The notes under the pieces are model-generated. The model was not told the origin of the DNA. It searched no databases and saw only the letters and a list, made by a program, of their open reading frames with translations. Position numbers and translations under genes: made by a program. From Eriocheir sinensis (Eukaryota; Arthropoda; Malacostraca; Decapoda; Varunidae), in the NCBI RefSeq assembly GCF_024679095.1, contig NC_066528.1:20710519-20774518 (forward strand): a DNA stretch of 64,000 bases, in the 5' to 3' direction. Of this stretch, positions 44,284-56,691 are shown in pieces (position 1 is the stretch's first letter; each line of letters opens with the position of its first letter).

Positions 44284-44601
44284 ATGAGTTGGTGGAAGAA
44301 CATGGCAGGCGTCAGAGGGCATCCCAGAGTGAGAAACATGTTCAAGCCTTCACCAGGATGTGTGTGCCGGCCGGATGGAGAAGAATCTTGCCCATGGAGG
44401 AGGAAGACTGTGAAATATTCTCTTCCAGGTGTGGGCAAGTTGACGGAAGAACAACCTGCCAGGCGTCGGAGGCCGTTCAAACTTCACCAGCAGCATAGAG
44501 CGAGAGATGTCAAGCCTTCTCCAAGATGTACGTGCCAGCCTGATGGAGAAGGAAGACTGGTCGGTGAACTTCAGGAGCTGTCAAGAAGAATCAAGATTTA
44601 G
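44284..44601 (+). CDS. Unrecognised ORF with an in-frame 56-codon duplication
   Basis: Preceded by an acceptor-like TCTTCTCTTTCAG, a 105-codon frame contains FKPSPGCVCRPDGEESCPW and, 168 bp later in the same frame, VKPSPRCTCQPDGEGRLVG. The rest is Arg/Lys/Trp-rich. Tandem duplication at exactly 168 bp keeps phase and could be an exon duplication. No family is recognised; a non-coding RNA exon or chance frame is as likely. Confidence 0.2.
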   Translation: MSWWKNMAGVRGHPRVRNMFKPSPGCVCRPDGEESCPWRRKTVKYSLPGVGKLTEEQPARRRRPFKLHQQHRARDVKPSPRCTCQPDGEGRLVGELQELSRRIKI

Positions 44602-44974
44602 CTGACTCATAACTGTATAGGACATTAGAGACCGAAGAACAGCTGACTGACATTCACTTATCTATCAGGAAGAATCATTACTTTTAGCAGCCTCTCATAA
44701 CTGTTAGGGATATTAAAGACATAAATAGATTAATATAGAAGAGACTGAAGGTACATTACGGTGAATCATTTATCTTAAGCAATCACTAAGACAATATAAG
44801 ACTGAAGGACATTAGCCGAGGGAAATTTACTTTATCTGTAGAGAATAGACTTTAAACTGCCACTCAAAACTGTTTAGGAAACTTTGGACAACATACAAGG
44901 TTAGGTGAGAGAGGGTGTCTTTCTCACTTTTGACCTCCATACAGGCGAGGTAGCGACATGTACATCACCACCAT

Positions 44975-45072
44975 CTGGGAGAATCATAACTTATGTTCTC
45001 AAATCTTTTGGGGCTCACACACCCACATTAGATGTTCTCAAATCTTTTGGGGCTCACACACCCACATTAGTA
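44975..45072 (+). repeat. 48-bp direct duplication
   Basis: TTCTCAAATCTTTTGGGGCT plus CACACACCCACATTAG occurs twice in a row. Confidence 0.9.
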
Positions 45073-45193
45073 AGGCAGGTTGTGGGATAGCTTTACAAGG
45101 CCTCTGCACCATGTATGTGAAAAACAGGCATGAGAACTCAACTAATCTCCTTTGTGGAAGTTGGAAATAGCTGTTGTATGAGCCAGAAGTGTC

Positions 45194-45400
45194 TTAGGCC
45201 CCGTTCACACTGTGCCGACTCTGGGCCACGACAACCCAGCGACTCGAAGTATACGAGGTCTTGGGTGTGAAATCTTGATGTTGAAGGGTCGCATATGGTC
45301 GGAAAAACTCTGTGCGACCCTTACACATCAACATTTCACACCCAAGATCTCGTGTTCTCGGAGTCGCTGGGTTGTCGTGGCCCAGAGTCGGCACAGTGTT
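45194..45400. mobile_element. Foldback MITE, copy 1 (Harbinger-like termini)
   Basis: Left: TTA then GGCCCCGTTCACACTGTGCC and GACTCTGGGCCACGACAACC. The right half is its reverse complement up to GGCACAGTG, forming a long hairpin with arms of about 60-90 bp. TTA next to GGCCCCGTTCACAC is compatible with 3-bp-duplicating PIF/Harbinger MITEs, but no second TTA is preserved. Confidence 0.75.
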
Positions 45401-45725
45401 ATAGGAAGGAAGCTGTCACTGTGTCCACTAAGCTCTCTGCTCTGAACGTGTAACCAAGATTCTGATAACTGTTGTATGAGCGGGAAGTGTCTTAGAATGC
45501 TGGCACAGTGTTATAGGGAGGAAGCTGTCATTGTGTCCACTAAGCTCTCTGCTCTGAACGTGTAACCAAGATTCTGATAGCTGTTGTATGAGCGGGAAGT
45601 GTCTTAGAATGCTGGCTGAACGTGAAACCAAGTTTCTGATAACTGTTGTATCAAGATTCTGATAGCTGTTGTATGAGCCGGAAGAATGTCAGCACAGTGT
45701 TATAGGAAGGAAGCTGCCAATAAAT
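45401..45725 (+). repeat. About 130-bp tandem repeat, 2.5 copies
   Basis: Units share AGCTCTCTGCTCTGAACGTG and GTTGTATGAGCGGGAAGTGT, starting inside the end of the foldback element. Confidence 0.85.
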
Positions 45726-45923
45726 AAGCTGTTCCGAACACTTCTAGTCTTTTATTTACGGCCAGATGCTTCCAGTTTTTCTAGGGAGACTCTTTGAGGA
45801 ATGATTGACTTAGTATAATTTTCAGGATCAATAGAAGGGTTACTTTACTTCAGTTTTTGCCATAAATGCTGAATATATCAAGTTTTAGGACCTATAGAAT
45901 GTGTAACTTACTTTAATTTTTGC

Positions 45924-46035
45924 TACAAGCCATTTCATAATATATATCAATGCATTTGTGATCAGTTTATGTATCATTTGTTTTGGGGGGTTTATATCAA
46001 GCCACAAATTTGTCCCGTCGCTGCTACCGGGTTAA
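45924..46035 (+). mobile_element. TTAA MITE, 5'-truncated copy
   Basis: It starts at AAGCCATTTCATAATATATA and ends CGCTGCTACCGGGTTAA at 46035. The left half is absent. Confidence 0.8.
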
Positions 46036-46890
46036 GTGAAACCATTAGACTGACGTGGAAGAGAAAAGGCAACAAATATTAGGAGAGATTACCTTCGTTC
46101 TGCGGTGGACTAGTGATGGTTGGAGAGGAGGATGGCAGAGATGACGGCCAACACTTGCAGCTTATCTCTCAACTCTCAGGGTGGAAGACACGTAAATCAG
46201 CTTCAGACTTGTCCTAATCGAGTCGCTTCATCTCATCACCCTGGGTCAGCAAGCTCTTGAGAAGATCACTTGACACACTCTTGGTCACGGTTGAACTCCC
46301 AGTCACCTGAGTAGAATGGCTCCAACTGCAAAACCAAGTGCCTTAGAAATACATACTAAACTTCATGACAAGGCTTTATAATGGAGAGAACGAACACTGG
46401 ACGGTGAGCTAAAAATTGAATACATCCTTTGAAGTATTTAAATCATATGCAAACACTTCAATAGAATGGGTCTCTCCACCTGCAATACACTATAGCTTAA
46501 AGTTTCTAGAGCATGTTAAGGTTATACCATCTACTGTCTTGCATGGAAGGAGCGAAGACTAGACAGACAGCCACTCCAATCCCGTAAGGGAAAATAAGGA
46601 CGTTGAACAAGAAAAAAAAAAATAGAAAAAGTACTCTTAAAAATTGAATATATCCTAGTAGGGCGAGGTGTCCCGAGGTAGGGAGCGGGGCATGGTGAAG
46701 GGTAAGGGGGAAGGGGGTGTCATAGGGGTGCTTAGACAAGTGATGGTGTGGTAGGTTTGTTTCCTAATCACGAATCTAAACTATATCCACTCACCTCAAC
46801 AGAATGGCTCCACCCGCAAAACTAACAGTACCTTCAAATTCATACTAACCACGTCAAGGTTACACAATCTATACATCGTTTTGTATTGAA
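46036..46890. other. Unique AT-rich spacer
   Basis: No gene recognised. A short duplicated phrase (GGAGAGAACGAA-like and ACTAGACAGACAGCC) recurs loosely toward 46.9 kb. Confidence 0.5.
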
Positions 46891-46894
46891 GGAG

Positions 46895-47285
46895 TGAATA
46901 CTAGACACACTGAACTATAAGACTGAGGATGCCGTGGAAGTGTTGAGAAGAGTAGGGGAGGCGACAAGTCTGGTATGAGGTAAGAACTGTCTAGCTTTGA
47001 GGATGCTGTGTACCGAAATACCTTAATGAGAATGGAAAAACAGTTAAGAAGGGAGACGTTTAAGACAGCACAAGAAGGAACACTGCTCAGATGCTGTGAG
47101 AGTGTTGAGAAGAGTTGGGGAGGCGACAAGTCTGGTATGAGGTAAGAACTGTCTAGCTTTGAGGATGCTGTGTACTGAAATACCTTAATGAGAATGGAGG
47201 AACAGTTAAGAAGGGAGACGTTTAAGACAGCACAAGAAGGAACACTGCTCAGATGCTGTGGAAGTGTTGAGAAGAGCAGAGGAAT
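46895..47285 (+). repeat. About 180-bp tandem repeat, 2.2 copies
   Basis: GAGGCGACAAGTCTGGTATG and AAGGAACACTGCTCAGATGC recur at the same spacing. Confidence 0.88.
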
Positions 47286-47474
47286 GCAAGCGCCATATAC
47301 GATTAAGTCACAAGAAAATTAAGCCCGATAAGCAAATAAATAACGAGAGAAGTACCACAAATATGAGGAAATAGGGAGGAGATATTGTGATACTGTGAAA
47401 CGCGCAAGCTGTATATTCCTGGTTATCCTTCACCTAAAAGCACTATGGGCCATATTACTAAACAATTCGTCGCC

Positions 47475-47645
47475 CAAGTACAGATATTTGACAAGGCTTT
47501 CGTAGGAGTTGTGGGCATTTCCAGTAGTAGTTTTATGACCCTGGTGGTAGTTTTACCCTTCTTCTGTGCCGTGAATCTAAATAAACACTCATTAGAACCC
47601 GACTGATCCTCTCTTTGACCTTTAGAAATAGCTGATGTGAGAACC
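47475..47645 (+). mobile_element. Single copy of the GACAAGGCTTTC dispersed element
   Basis: GACAAGGCTTTCGTAGGAGT through GGTGGTAGTTTTACCC to AACACTCATTAGAACCCGAC and AGAAATAGCTGATGTGAGAA. It has a SINE-like size of about 160 bp, but no B box is visible. Confidence 0.7.
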
Positions 47646-47799
47646 GAAGGGTCTTATAACACCGTCACCTATATAGACCATAAAGTTAGAGAGAGGAAAG
47701 GCAAGCCAGCTCCTATAGTAACAAGCGAAGTACTGCAACATCACATTATTAGAGGAACGAGGCACTACCATAGGGGTGAGAAATTCGCTGGGAAAATAT

Positions 47800-49085
47800 T
47801 AAACTCGCTCCTTTACAATCACTAGTTAATACAATGGTGATATATACGTTACCTTAAGTCAGCCCTCTTACAATACGTCCTTCTTGTCACTCTTCTCCGT
47901 TTCTAAGTTCACTAGCAAACCTTCCATTTTTCTCTAATATATACACGTTGACCTCTCCTTTACAATCACAAGTTAATACAATGGTAAGTTATATATACGT
48001 TACCTTAAGTCAGCCCTCTTGCAATACGTTCTTCTTGTCACTCTTCTCCGTTTCTAAGTTCACTAGCAAACCTTCCATTCTTCTCTAATATATATACACG
48101 TTGACCTCTCCTTTACAATCACTAGTTAATACAATGGTAAGTTATATATACGTTACCTTGAGTTAGCTCCCTTGTAATACGTTCTTCTTGACACTCTTCT
48201 CCGTTTATAAGTTCACTAGCAAACCTTCCATTCTTCTCTAATATATATACGTTGACCTCTCCTTTACAATCACTAGTTAATACAATGGTAAGTTATATAT
48301 ACGTTACCTTAAGTTAGCTCCCTTGTAATACGTCCTTCTTGACACTCTTCTCCGTTTATAAGTTCACTAGCAAACCTTCCATTCTTCTCTAATATATAAA
48401 CGTTGACCTCTCCTTTACAATCACTAGTTAATACAAAGGTGAGTGATATATACGTTACCTTAAGTTAGCCCTCTTGCAATACGTCCTTCTTGACACTTCT
48501 CCGTTTATAAGTTCACTAACAAACCTTCCATTCTTCTCTAATATGTCACGAATATGTTGACCTTTCCTCTACAATCACTAGTTAATACAATGGTAAGTTA
48601 TATATACGTTACCTTAAGTTAGCCCTCTTGCAATACGTCCTTCTTGACACTTCTCCGTTTATAAGTTCACTAGCAAACCTTCCATTCTTCTCTAATATAT
48701 ATACGTTGACCTCTCCTTTACAATCACTAGTTAATACAATGGTAAGTTATATATACGTTACCTTAAGTTATCCCTCTTGCAATACGTCCTTCTTGACACT
48801 TCTCCGTTTATAAGTTCACTAGCAAACCTTCCATTCTTCTCTAATATATATACGTTGACCTCTCCTTTACAATCACTAGTTAATACAATGGTAAGTTATA
48901 TATACGTTACCTTAAGTTAGCTCCCTTGCAATACGTCCTTCTTGACACTTCTCCGTTTATAAGTTCACTAGCAAACCTTCCATTTTTCTCTAATATATAC
49001 ACGTTGACCTCTCCTTTACAATCACTAGTTAAACAATGGTAAATTATATATACGTTACCTTAAGTTATCCCTCTTGCAATACGTT
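47800..49085 (+). repeat. About 148-bp tandem array, eight to nine copies
   Basis: Units share CTCCTTTACAATCACTAGTT, ATGGTAAGTTATATATACGT and AAGTTCACTAGCAAACCTTC, with high identity. Each unit carries a GGTAAGT donor-like motif. Confidence 0.95.
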
Positions 49086-49149
49086 ATCTCTTCTCCTTTA
49101 ACCCTCCACAGGCAAACCTATTTCCCTCGTTCTTAATATGTCAAGAATA

Positions 49150-49925
49150 CTCTAACCTCTCCTTCAGTCACTGGTTAACAACGCAACGGTGATTAACATT
49201 TATATGCGTTACCTTAAGTCACTTCTCTTGCAATACGACATTTCTATCTTCCTCTTGTAACTCCATTCCGTGTATAAGTTCACAGGTAAACCTCCTCTTG
49301 ATATAACACGATTGCTCTATTCCTTGTCACTCGTTAAGACAATGGTGATTACGTTATATAGATACGTTACCTTATAAGTCACAGCACAATCTCTTCTCTC
49401 TTCTCCTTGTAACTCCATTCCTTTTATCCCTTCACATGCAAACCTTCTCTTGATATAACACGATTACTCTATTCCTTCAGTCACTCGTTAAGACAATGGT
49501 GATTACGTTATATAGATACGTTACCTTATAAGTCACAGCACTGTCTCTTCTATCTTCCCCTTGTAACTCCATTTCTTTTATCCCTTCACAGGCAAACCTT
49601 CTCTTGATATAACACGATTACCCTATTCCTTGTCACTCGTTAAGACAATGGTGATTACGTTATATAGATACGTTACCTTATAAGTCACAACACAATCTCT
49701 TCTATCTTCCCCTTGTAACTCCATTCCCTTAATCCCTTCACATGCAAACCTTCTCTTGATATAACACGACCACAGACTATTCCTTGTCACTCGTTAAGAC
49801 AATGGTGATTACGTTATATAGATACGTTACCTTATGTCACAGCACAATCTCTTCTATCTTCCCCTTGTAACTCCATTCCCTTAATCCCTTCACAGGCAAA
49901 CCTTCTTTCTTCTTAATATATCAGG
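49150..49925 (+). repeat. Diverged sister array, about 155-bp units, five copies
   Basis: Units share AAGACAATGGTGATTACGTT, ATAGATACGTTACCTTATAA and CTCTTGATATAACACGATTA. The order of motifs parallels the 148-bp array, so both derive from one ancestor. Confidence 0.9.
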
Positions 49926-50470
49926 AATACGTAGATCTCTCCTCCACGGCAGCGAGCAGCATCCACGTCCTCTCCGCCCGGCAGCCAGATGAAGATTGAA
50001 GCGGAGGATGGGAGAGTACCCCAAGCAACGGTCTCAGATTGTCGTTCTCAGCTTCTCATTTTTCCCGATTTCAGGCTAAAAAATGTCCCACCCACAAAAT
50101 TAACGACACCTATTTATATTTATTGTTAGAAGTGTTAATTATAGGGGGTTTTGTGCAGTCATTATGCGTTAGATATGGGAAAATATAGTTTGGTGAGTAC
50201 GATATCGTGGCTTCCCTGACCCCATGACCTTCTGGGAGGGTCATTGGGTGCTCGCTACACGTCACCACCTTCACACCTGCAAAACACCACTCCAATACTA
50301 CTGCTTTATTATATATCTGAATGCCAATGAAAGGTTTATATAGTAAGACTGTGATGGGCTGGGAAGGGTGAGTTTTCTGGTACTTGCTGTGGTTTTGTGG
50401 GTGACGGGAATTGTGTCTGTATGTTACGGGTTACCTGAAGACTTGATTGGAGGTGAGGTAGTTAGGTAGT
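49926..50470. other. Unique sequence
   Basis: No firm gene. A segment near 50040-50210 (CAGGCTAAAAAATGTCCC, ACCTATTTATATTTATTG) loosely parallels the 26.6-26.77 kb upstream region of the PRA1 gene. Confidence 0.4.
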
Positions 50471-51525
<1,055 letters not shown>

Positions 51526-51799
51526 GCAGTTATATATATCATCCAGAAAATATTAAAAAAAACACGTATATAATAATTAAACATATACAATTAATTAAAA
51601 CACCAACACTCACCACGTTACCCAGTGTCTCAAAAGAAAAAAGATTGACTGAGAAAGGAAGAAAAATATTAAAAAAATACATTCGTTTATAAAAGGAATA
51701 ACACTGACTGAGAAAAGAATAAAAAAACATTGGTTGAGAAAAGAAGAGAAGAAAAAATATATTGCTCAGAGAAGAAAAGGAGAAAAAATGGTAGAGATA

Positions 51800-52315
51800 A
51801 AAACGTATACTAACTCCGATTTAAGACAGAAAAAAAACGTTTACTAACTCCGATTTAAGACTGAAGAAAAAAAAAAACGTTTACTAACTCCGATTTAAGA
51901 CAAGAAAAACGTTTACTAACTCCGATTTAAGACAGAATATATAACGTTTACTATCTCCAATTTAAGACAGAAGAAAAAACGTTTACTGACTCCGATTTAA
52001 GACAGAAGGAAAAACGTTTACTAACTCCGATTTAGGACAGAAGAAAAAACGTTTACTAATTCCGATTTAAGACAGAAGGAAAAACGTTAACTAACTCCGA
52101 TTTAAGACAAGAAAAAACGTTTACTAACTCCGATTTTAGACAGAAGAAAAACGTTTACTAACTCCGATTTAAGACAAGAGAAAAAAACGTTTACTAACTC
52201 CGATTTAAGACAAGAGAAAAAAACGTTTACTAACTCCGATTTAAGACAAGAAAAAACGTTTACTAACTCCGATTTAAGACAAGAAAAAACGTCTAGTAAC
52301 GCCGATTTAAGACAG
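51800..52315 (+). repeat. About 36-bp minisatellite, about 14 copies
   Basis: The unit AACGTTTACTAACTCCGATT plus TAAGACAGAAGAAA has variable A-runs between units. Confidence 0.95.
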
Positions 52316-52359
52316 TCGCCCCATAAAATAAAACAACCAGTTCACGTTCAAGATACATC

Positions 52360-52745
52360 CCATCATCACCCCCATCATCATCATCATCATTTGTCATCAT
52401 CACCATCGCTAACACATTGGCATCTACGCTCACTAACACCACTATCATCACCACCACTAAAACCATCACCATCACCACCACTAACACCATCATCATCACC
52501 ACCATCATCACCACTTCAAAAAGCACCACCGCACTATACCAACACCGCTATCATCACCATCACCACCATTTCAAAAAGCACCACCGCCCTTTACTAATAT
52601 TTTCATCACCATCACCACCATCATCACCACTTCAAAAAGCACCAACGCACTATACTAACACCACTATCATCACCATCACACTTTACTAACACCGCCTTCA
52701 TCACCACCATCACCACCACTATCATCACCACCATCACCTCCTGCA
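52360..52745 (+). repeat. CAT/CAC trinucleotide-rich region
   Basis: Irregular ATC/ACC trinucleotides with a longer unit containing CCACTTCAAAAAGCACCA and CACTATACTAACACC. Confidence 0.9.
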
Positions 52746-52969
52746 AACCTTCCCTTGTCTACGTATGTGTATAATGTCAAAAAGTACGGTACTACTTATG
52801 CACTACTACTAAGCTACTACACATTACTTATAGGACAAAGTTATTCGTTAGACCATCAATAAATAGTAAAATATAATGTAGTGTTCCTGTTATAGTTTTT
52901 TTTGTTGTTTTTCTTTGCTTTTTTTTATAGCTTAGCACATTTTTTTTATTTCGTTCACTTGTTGGTATA

Positions 52970-52972
<3 letters not shown>

Positions 52973-53033
<61 letters not shown>

Positions 53034-53044
53034 GATACTACCAG

Positions 53045-53085
<41 letters not shown>
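52973..53085 (+). repeat. Facing (TG)n and (AC)n tracts
   Basis: About 29 TG repeats, 16 bases (AAGATACTACCAGTTA), then about 19 AC repeats: a perfect potential hairpin. Confidence 0.95.
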
Positions 53086-53087
<2 letters not shown>

Positions 53088-53099
53088 TATATATTGCCC

Positions 53100-53780
53100 A
53101 ATGCACACATTTTTCCAGGGCATCATTTTAGAGTCCTCAGTTAACATATCCAATTCTTTTACACTTTCCAGGGCATACTATAAAGGTCCTCTGTTAACAC
53201 CCAAACACACACACTCACAATGCCTTACCCACCTTCTCCATTGTCTTCTAATGAGTATAATATCCAATGCACACAATCTTTCCCTTCTACTCTCTCTTTT
53301 GACCATTCCCGTCTCTGCTTTCCAACTTCAATATCGTTTTCACACAAGTATATGCGTTTTCCAGGTCATATAGTCCGTAACACACACACACACACAATGC
53401 TCCTATAAAGTCTTGAATCAACTCGAGTGCTTACTGATTTCGGGGTATTCAAGAGTTCTCAGTATAGCGCACGCACGTTAGGTTACAATGTCCAAGCTTG
53501 CAGAGTCTTTCCACCATCAGTCTAGCACGCACGAGGCATATAACACCTTCCAAGCTTACAGTCTGTCCATTAGTTCAGCACACACAAGGTATATTACAAT
53601 GTCCGAGCTTGCAGAGTCTCACCATCAAGGTATATTATAGTTTCCAAGGTTACAGAGTCTTTCCATCATCAGTATAGCTCGCACGAGGCATATAACACCT
53701 TCCAAGCTTGCAGTCTGTCCATTAGCTTAGCGCACACGAGGTATATTACAATGTCCGAGCTTGCAGAGTCTTATGGGAAC
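53100..53780 (+). repeat. Diverged tandem repeats of about 100-130 bp
   Basis: Recurrent phrases: TTTTCCAGGGCAT (53100-53180) and ATTACAATGTCCGAGCTTGC with GCAGAGTCTTTCCACCATCA (53460-53780). Confidence 0.75.
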
Positions 53781-53799
53781 GGTCTAGTGAGGTTTTGAG

Positions 53800-54370
53800 T
53801 CTTCCTTCTAACTCGCTAAGGTAATTTTCTTCTTTTCTTCGCAAACTCTTTTTCTTCTTCTGTGTGACAATGTATATTCTTTCTCTGGTCTTTTCTTCTT
53901 TTTCTTCCTCTCTGTTCTTTCTTTTCCTCTTTTTCTTCTCCTCTTGTTCTGTGTCCCTGAGGCTCTTCTTAATTCTCCTTCCTCCTCCTCTTCCTCCTCC
54001 TCCTCTTCTGTTTTCCCCTGAGTCATTTCCTCTTACCCTCCTCCTCTTCTTCTTCCTCCTCTTCCTTCTTCTCTAGTGATACCTACTTACTTACATTCTC
54101 TTCCTCTTCCTCTTCCTCCTCTTACTCCTTCTTCTTCCTTCTCTTCCTCTTCTATTTTACTCCTTCTGACGCTTTCCTCCTCCTCCTCCTTACTCCTTTT
54201 TCTAATAGTTTTCCTTTTTCTTCCTTCTTTTCCTCTCCTATTTTACTCCTTCTGACGCTTCCATAGTTTTCCTCGTCTTCATCGTCTCCTCCTACTCTCT
54301 CTTATTCCTTCGTCTTCACCTCCTCCTCCTCTTCCTCCTCCTCCTCCTCCTCCTCGTCTTCATACTTCAG
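53800..54370 (+). repeat. (CTT/CTC)n polypyrimidine region
   Basis: TTCTTCTT and CCTCCTCCT blocks, with a duplicated phrase TATTTTACTCCTTCTGACGC. No gene. Confidence 0.85.
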
Positions 54371-54419
54371 GTTTGAGGATGGTCTCGAAGGGGTTCTGAG
54401 GATCGGGTCTCCATACTGC

Positions 54420-54745
54420 CTCGCCTGGAAGGAATATACAAGAGTGAGTTAGTGAGGCAGTGAGTCGATTAGGGGGGTCAGTGAGTCGGTGAGGGACATG
54501 AAAGTGAGTCAGTTAGGAAAGTACACGTGACTTGACTTCCTCAGTGAGTCAGTTAAGTCAGTTAGTCGGTTATAGGTTAGTGAGGGACATGAGGGTGAAT
54601 CAGTTAGGAAAATAGACGTGACTTGACTTCCTCAGTTGAGTCATTCATGAAGTCAGTTAAGGAGTCAGTGAGTCAGTTAGTGAAGGACATGATGACGGTC
54701 AGTGAAGCAGATATGACAAAATTCTCAGTGAGTCATTAATTCACC
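54420..54745 (+). repeat. GTGAGTCAGTTAG-type short repeats
   Basis: Many degenerate copies of GTCAGTGAGTCRGTTAG and a duplicated GACGTGACTTGACTTCCTCA. No gene. Confidence 0.8.
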
Positions 54746-54950
54746 CACATTTACGACTGTATTCAGGGCACAGTAACTTATACTTAACACGTTCTTATTC
54801 GGGGAAACGAGAGAGAGGAACTAAAGGCTGCTGATAATGATAGTAACAGCCCACATGAGAGAAACAGGAACCTTCAGCATGCCAAAGACTTTCATCCTCC
54901 AGCATTCACGGACAGAACCATACCCAAGGCTCCTCACTCTTCGCAGGCAA

Positions 54951-55162
54951 GGCTCCGTTCACACTGTGCCGATTCTGGGCCACGACTACCCAGCGACTCA
55001 AGGTACACGAGGTCTTGGGTGTGAAATGTTGATGTGAAAAGGTTGCACATGGTCAGAAAGAGGTCTGGAAAGGATTAACTGATGCTGAGTAGGCACAGTT
55101 TGAAGGGGACCTAAAAGTCGCTGGGTTGTCGTGGTCCAGAGTCGGCACGGTGTGAACGGGGC
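54951..55162. mobile_element. Foldback MITE, copy 2
   Basis: GGCTCCGTTCACACTGTGCC at the left and CGGCACGGTGTGAACGGGGC at the right, with TTAA after the right end. Same family as 45194-45400; its middle differs (GATGCTGAGTAGGCACAGTT). Confidence 0.75.
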
Positions 55163-55339
55163 TTAAGACGAGTGTTTGGTGATCTCCCATGCAGGACACA
55201 AGACAGTAAGATCAGATTAAGACCAGGCAGACATCACAAGGCCCTCAGATAGCCATACCCAGCACTTAAATATATCAAGATGCCAGCCAGAAACGAATAT
55301 CCAGACAGCCATTCGCGTTCCAGTCAGTTAGTCAACCAG

Positions 55340-55925
55340 CCAGTTAATCACCCAACCAAAAAGCCATATAACCAACCAGCCAGCCTGTTTAAGTCATCCA
55401 GCAAGCCAGCCAGCCAGCCAGCAAGACAGTTATCCTTCCAACCATCTTTGTAGCCATCCTTCAAGCCATTCTTAACCCGGTAGCAGCGGGGATCATGTTT
55501 CTTAATGGTCCCTCTCAGCGAGAAAAACACAATCCCTTTCATAATATATATTGAAGCATTCGTGATCAGTTTATGTATCATCTGTTTTGGGGGGTTTAAA
55601 TCATGGCACAAATTTGGCCCGTCGCTGCTACACGGTTAAGCCACAAATTTGGCCCGTCGCTGCCACACGGTTAAGCCACAAATTTGGCCCGTTGCTGCTA
55701 CCAGGTTAAACCAAATAGCCAGGGAACCATTCATATACCCAGCCAGAGAGCCAGTTCGAACCATCATTCCAGCCATTCTTAAAGCCAAACAGCCAGGCAG
55801 CCATCCATATACCCAGCCAGACAGCCAGTTCAAGCCATCCAGCCATTCAGCCATGCCGCCAGTAACAGCCAACACGTAGGTCACAGTATCCACCTTGACG
55901 GTCAGGGCGCCAGGCACGTGTTGCG
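55340..55925. repeat. CAGCCAGC-rich flanks around a MITE
   Basis: Degenerate AGCCAGCC tetranucleotide-like repeats on both sides of the MITE at 55472, with a duplicated phrase CATATACCCAGCCAGA (55733 and 55806). Confidence 0.7.
55472..55709 (+). mobile_element. TTAA-flanked MITE copy
   Basis: TTAACCCGGTAGCAGCGGGG at 55472 and TGCTGCTACCAGGTTAA ending 55709, with two internal repeats. Confidence 0.9.
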
Positions 55926-55926
55926 T

Positions 55927-56655
55927 CTACTGACTCCTACTTTTGCCAAACACCTCCCCGTCCTCCTCCGACACCAGGTACCTCAGGATGGGGTTCTCCT
56001 CGATCCTGCGGCCACTGTCCCCTGCGGCACTGTTACCTGGGGGAGAGGCGGCGCGTGCAGGGCGGGGGACAGCGGGAGGGTGGTGTTGGGTGCACAGCGG
56101 GACACAGCACGGCACAGCACACAGAATTACGAACACAACACAGCTTGCTTGGCACAGCACAACGCCACGACAACACAGCCCAGCACAGTGTTAGAAGGAC
56201 ACAGCACACATAGAATAAATAACAGCCCAACACAACACACGACAACACAGCACAACACAACACAACACAGTATTACAAGGACACAGCACACACAACAGCC
56301 CAGCACAACACCACGACAACACAGTCCAACACAGTATTAGGACACAGCACACATAGTTACGAGCACACCAGCCCAACACAACACACGACAACACAGCACA
56401 CAGAGACAAGACCACAACACAGCCCGACACAGCACTACTAGAGCAACACAGCAGAACACATAATCAAGACACCAAGACAGCACAACACAGCACAACACTA
56501 CTACAGCAACACAGCACATGGATCTAAGCTTACGACCATGTCAACAACCCCCCCTAAACACACACACACTTACACACACTTAACACATGCCCACCCTAAC
56601 ATTACTACTACTACTACTACAAAACTACCCCCACAAAACCACCCCCGTAGCTACA

Positions 56656-56691
<36 letters not shown>

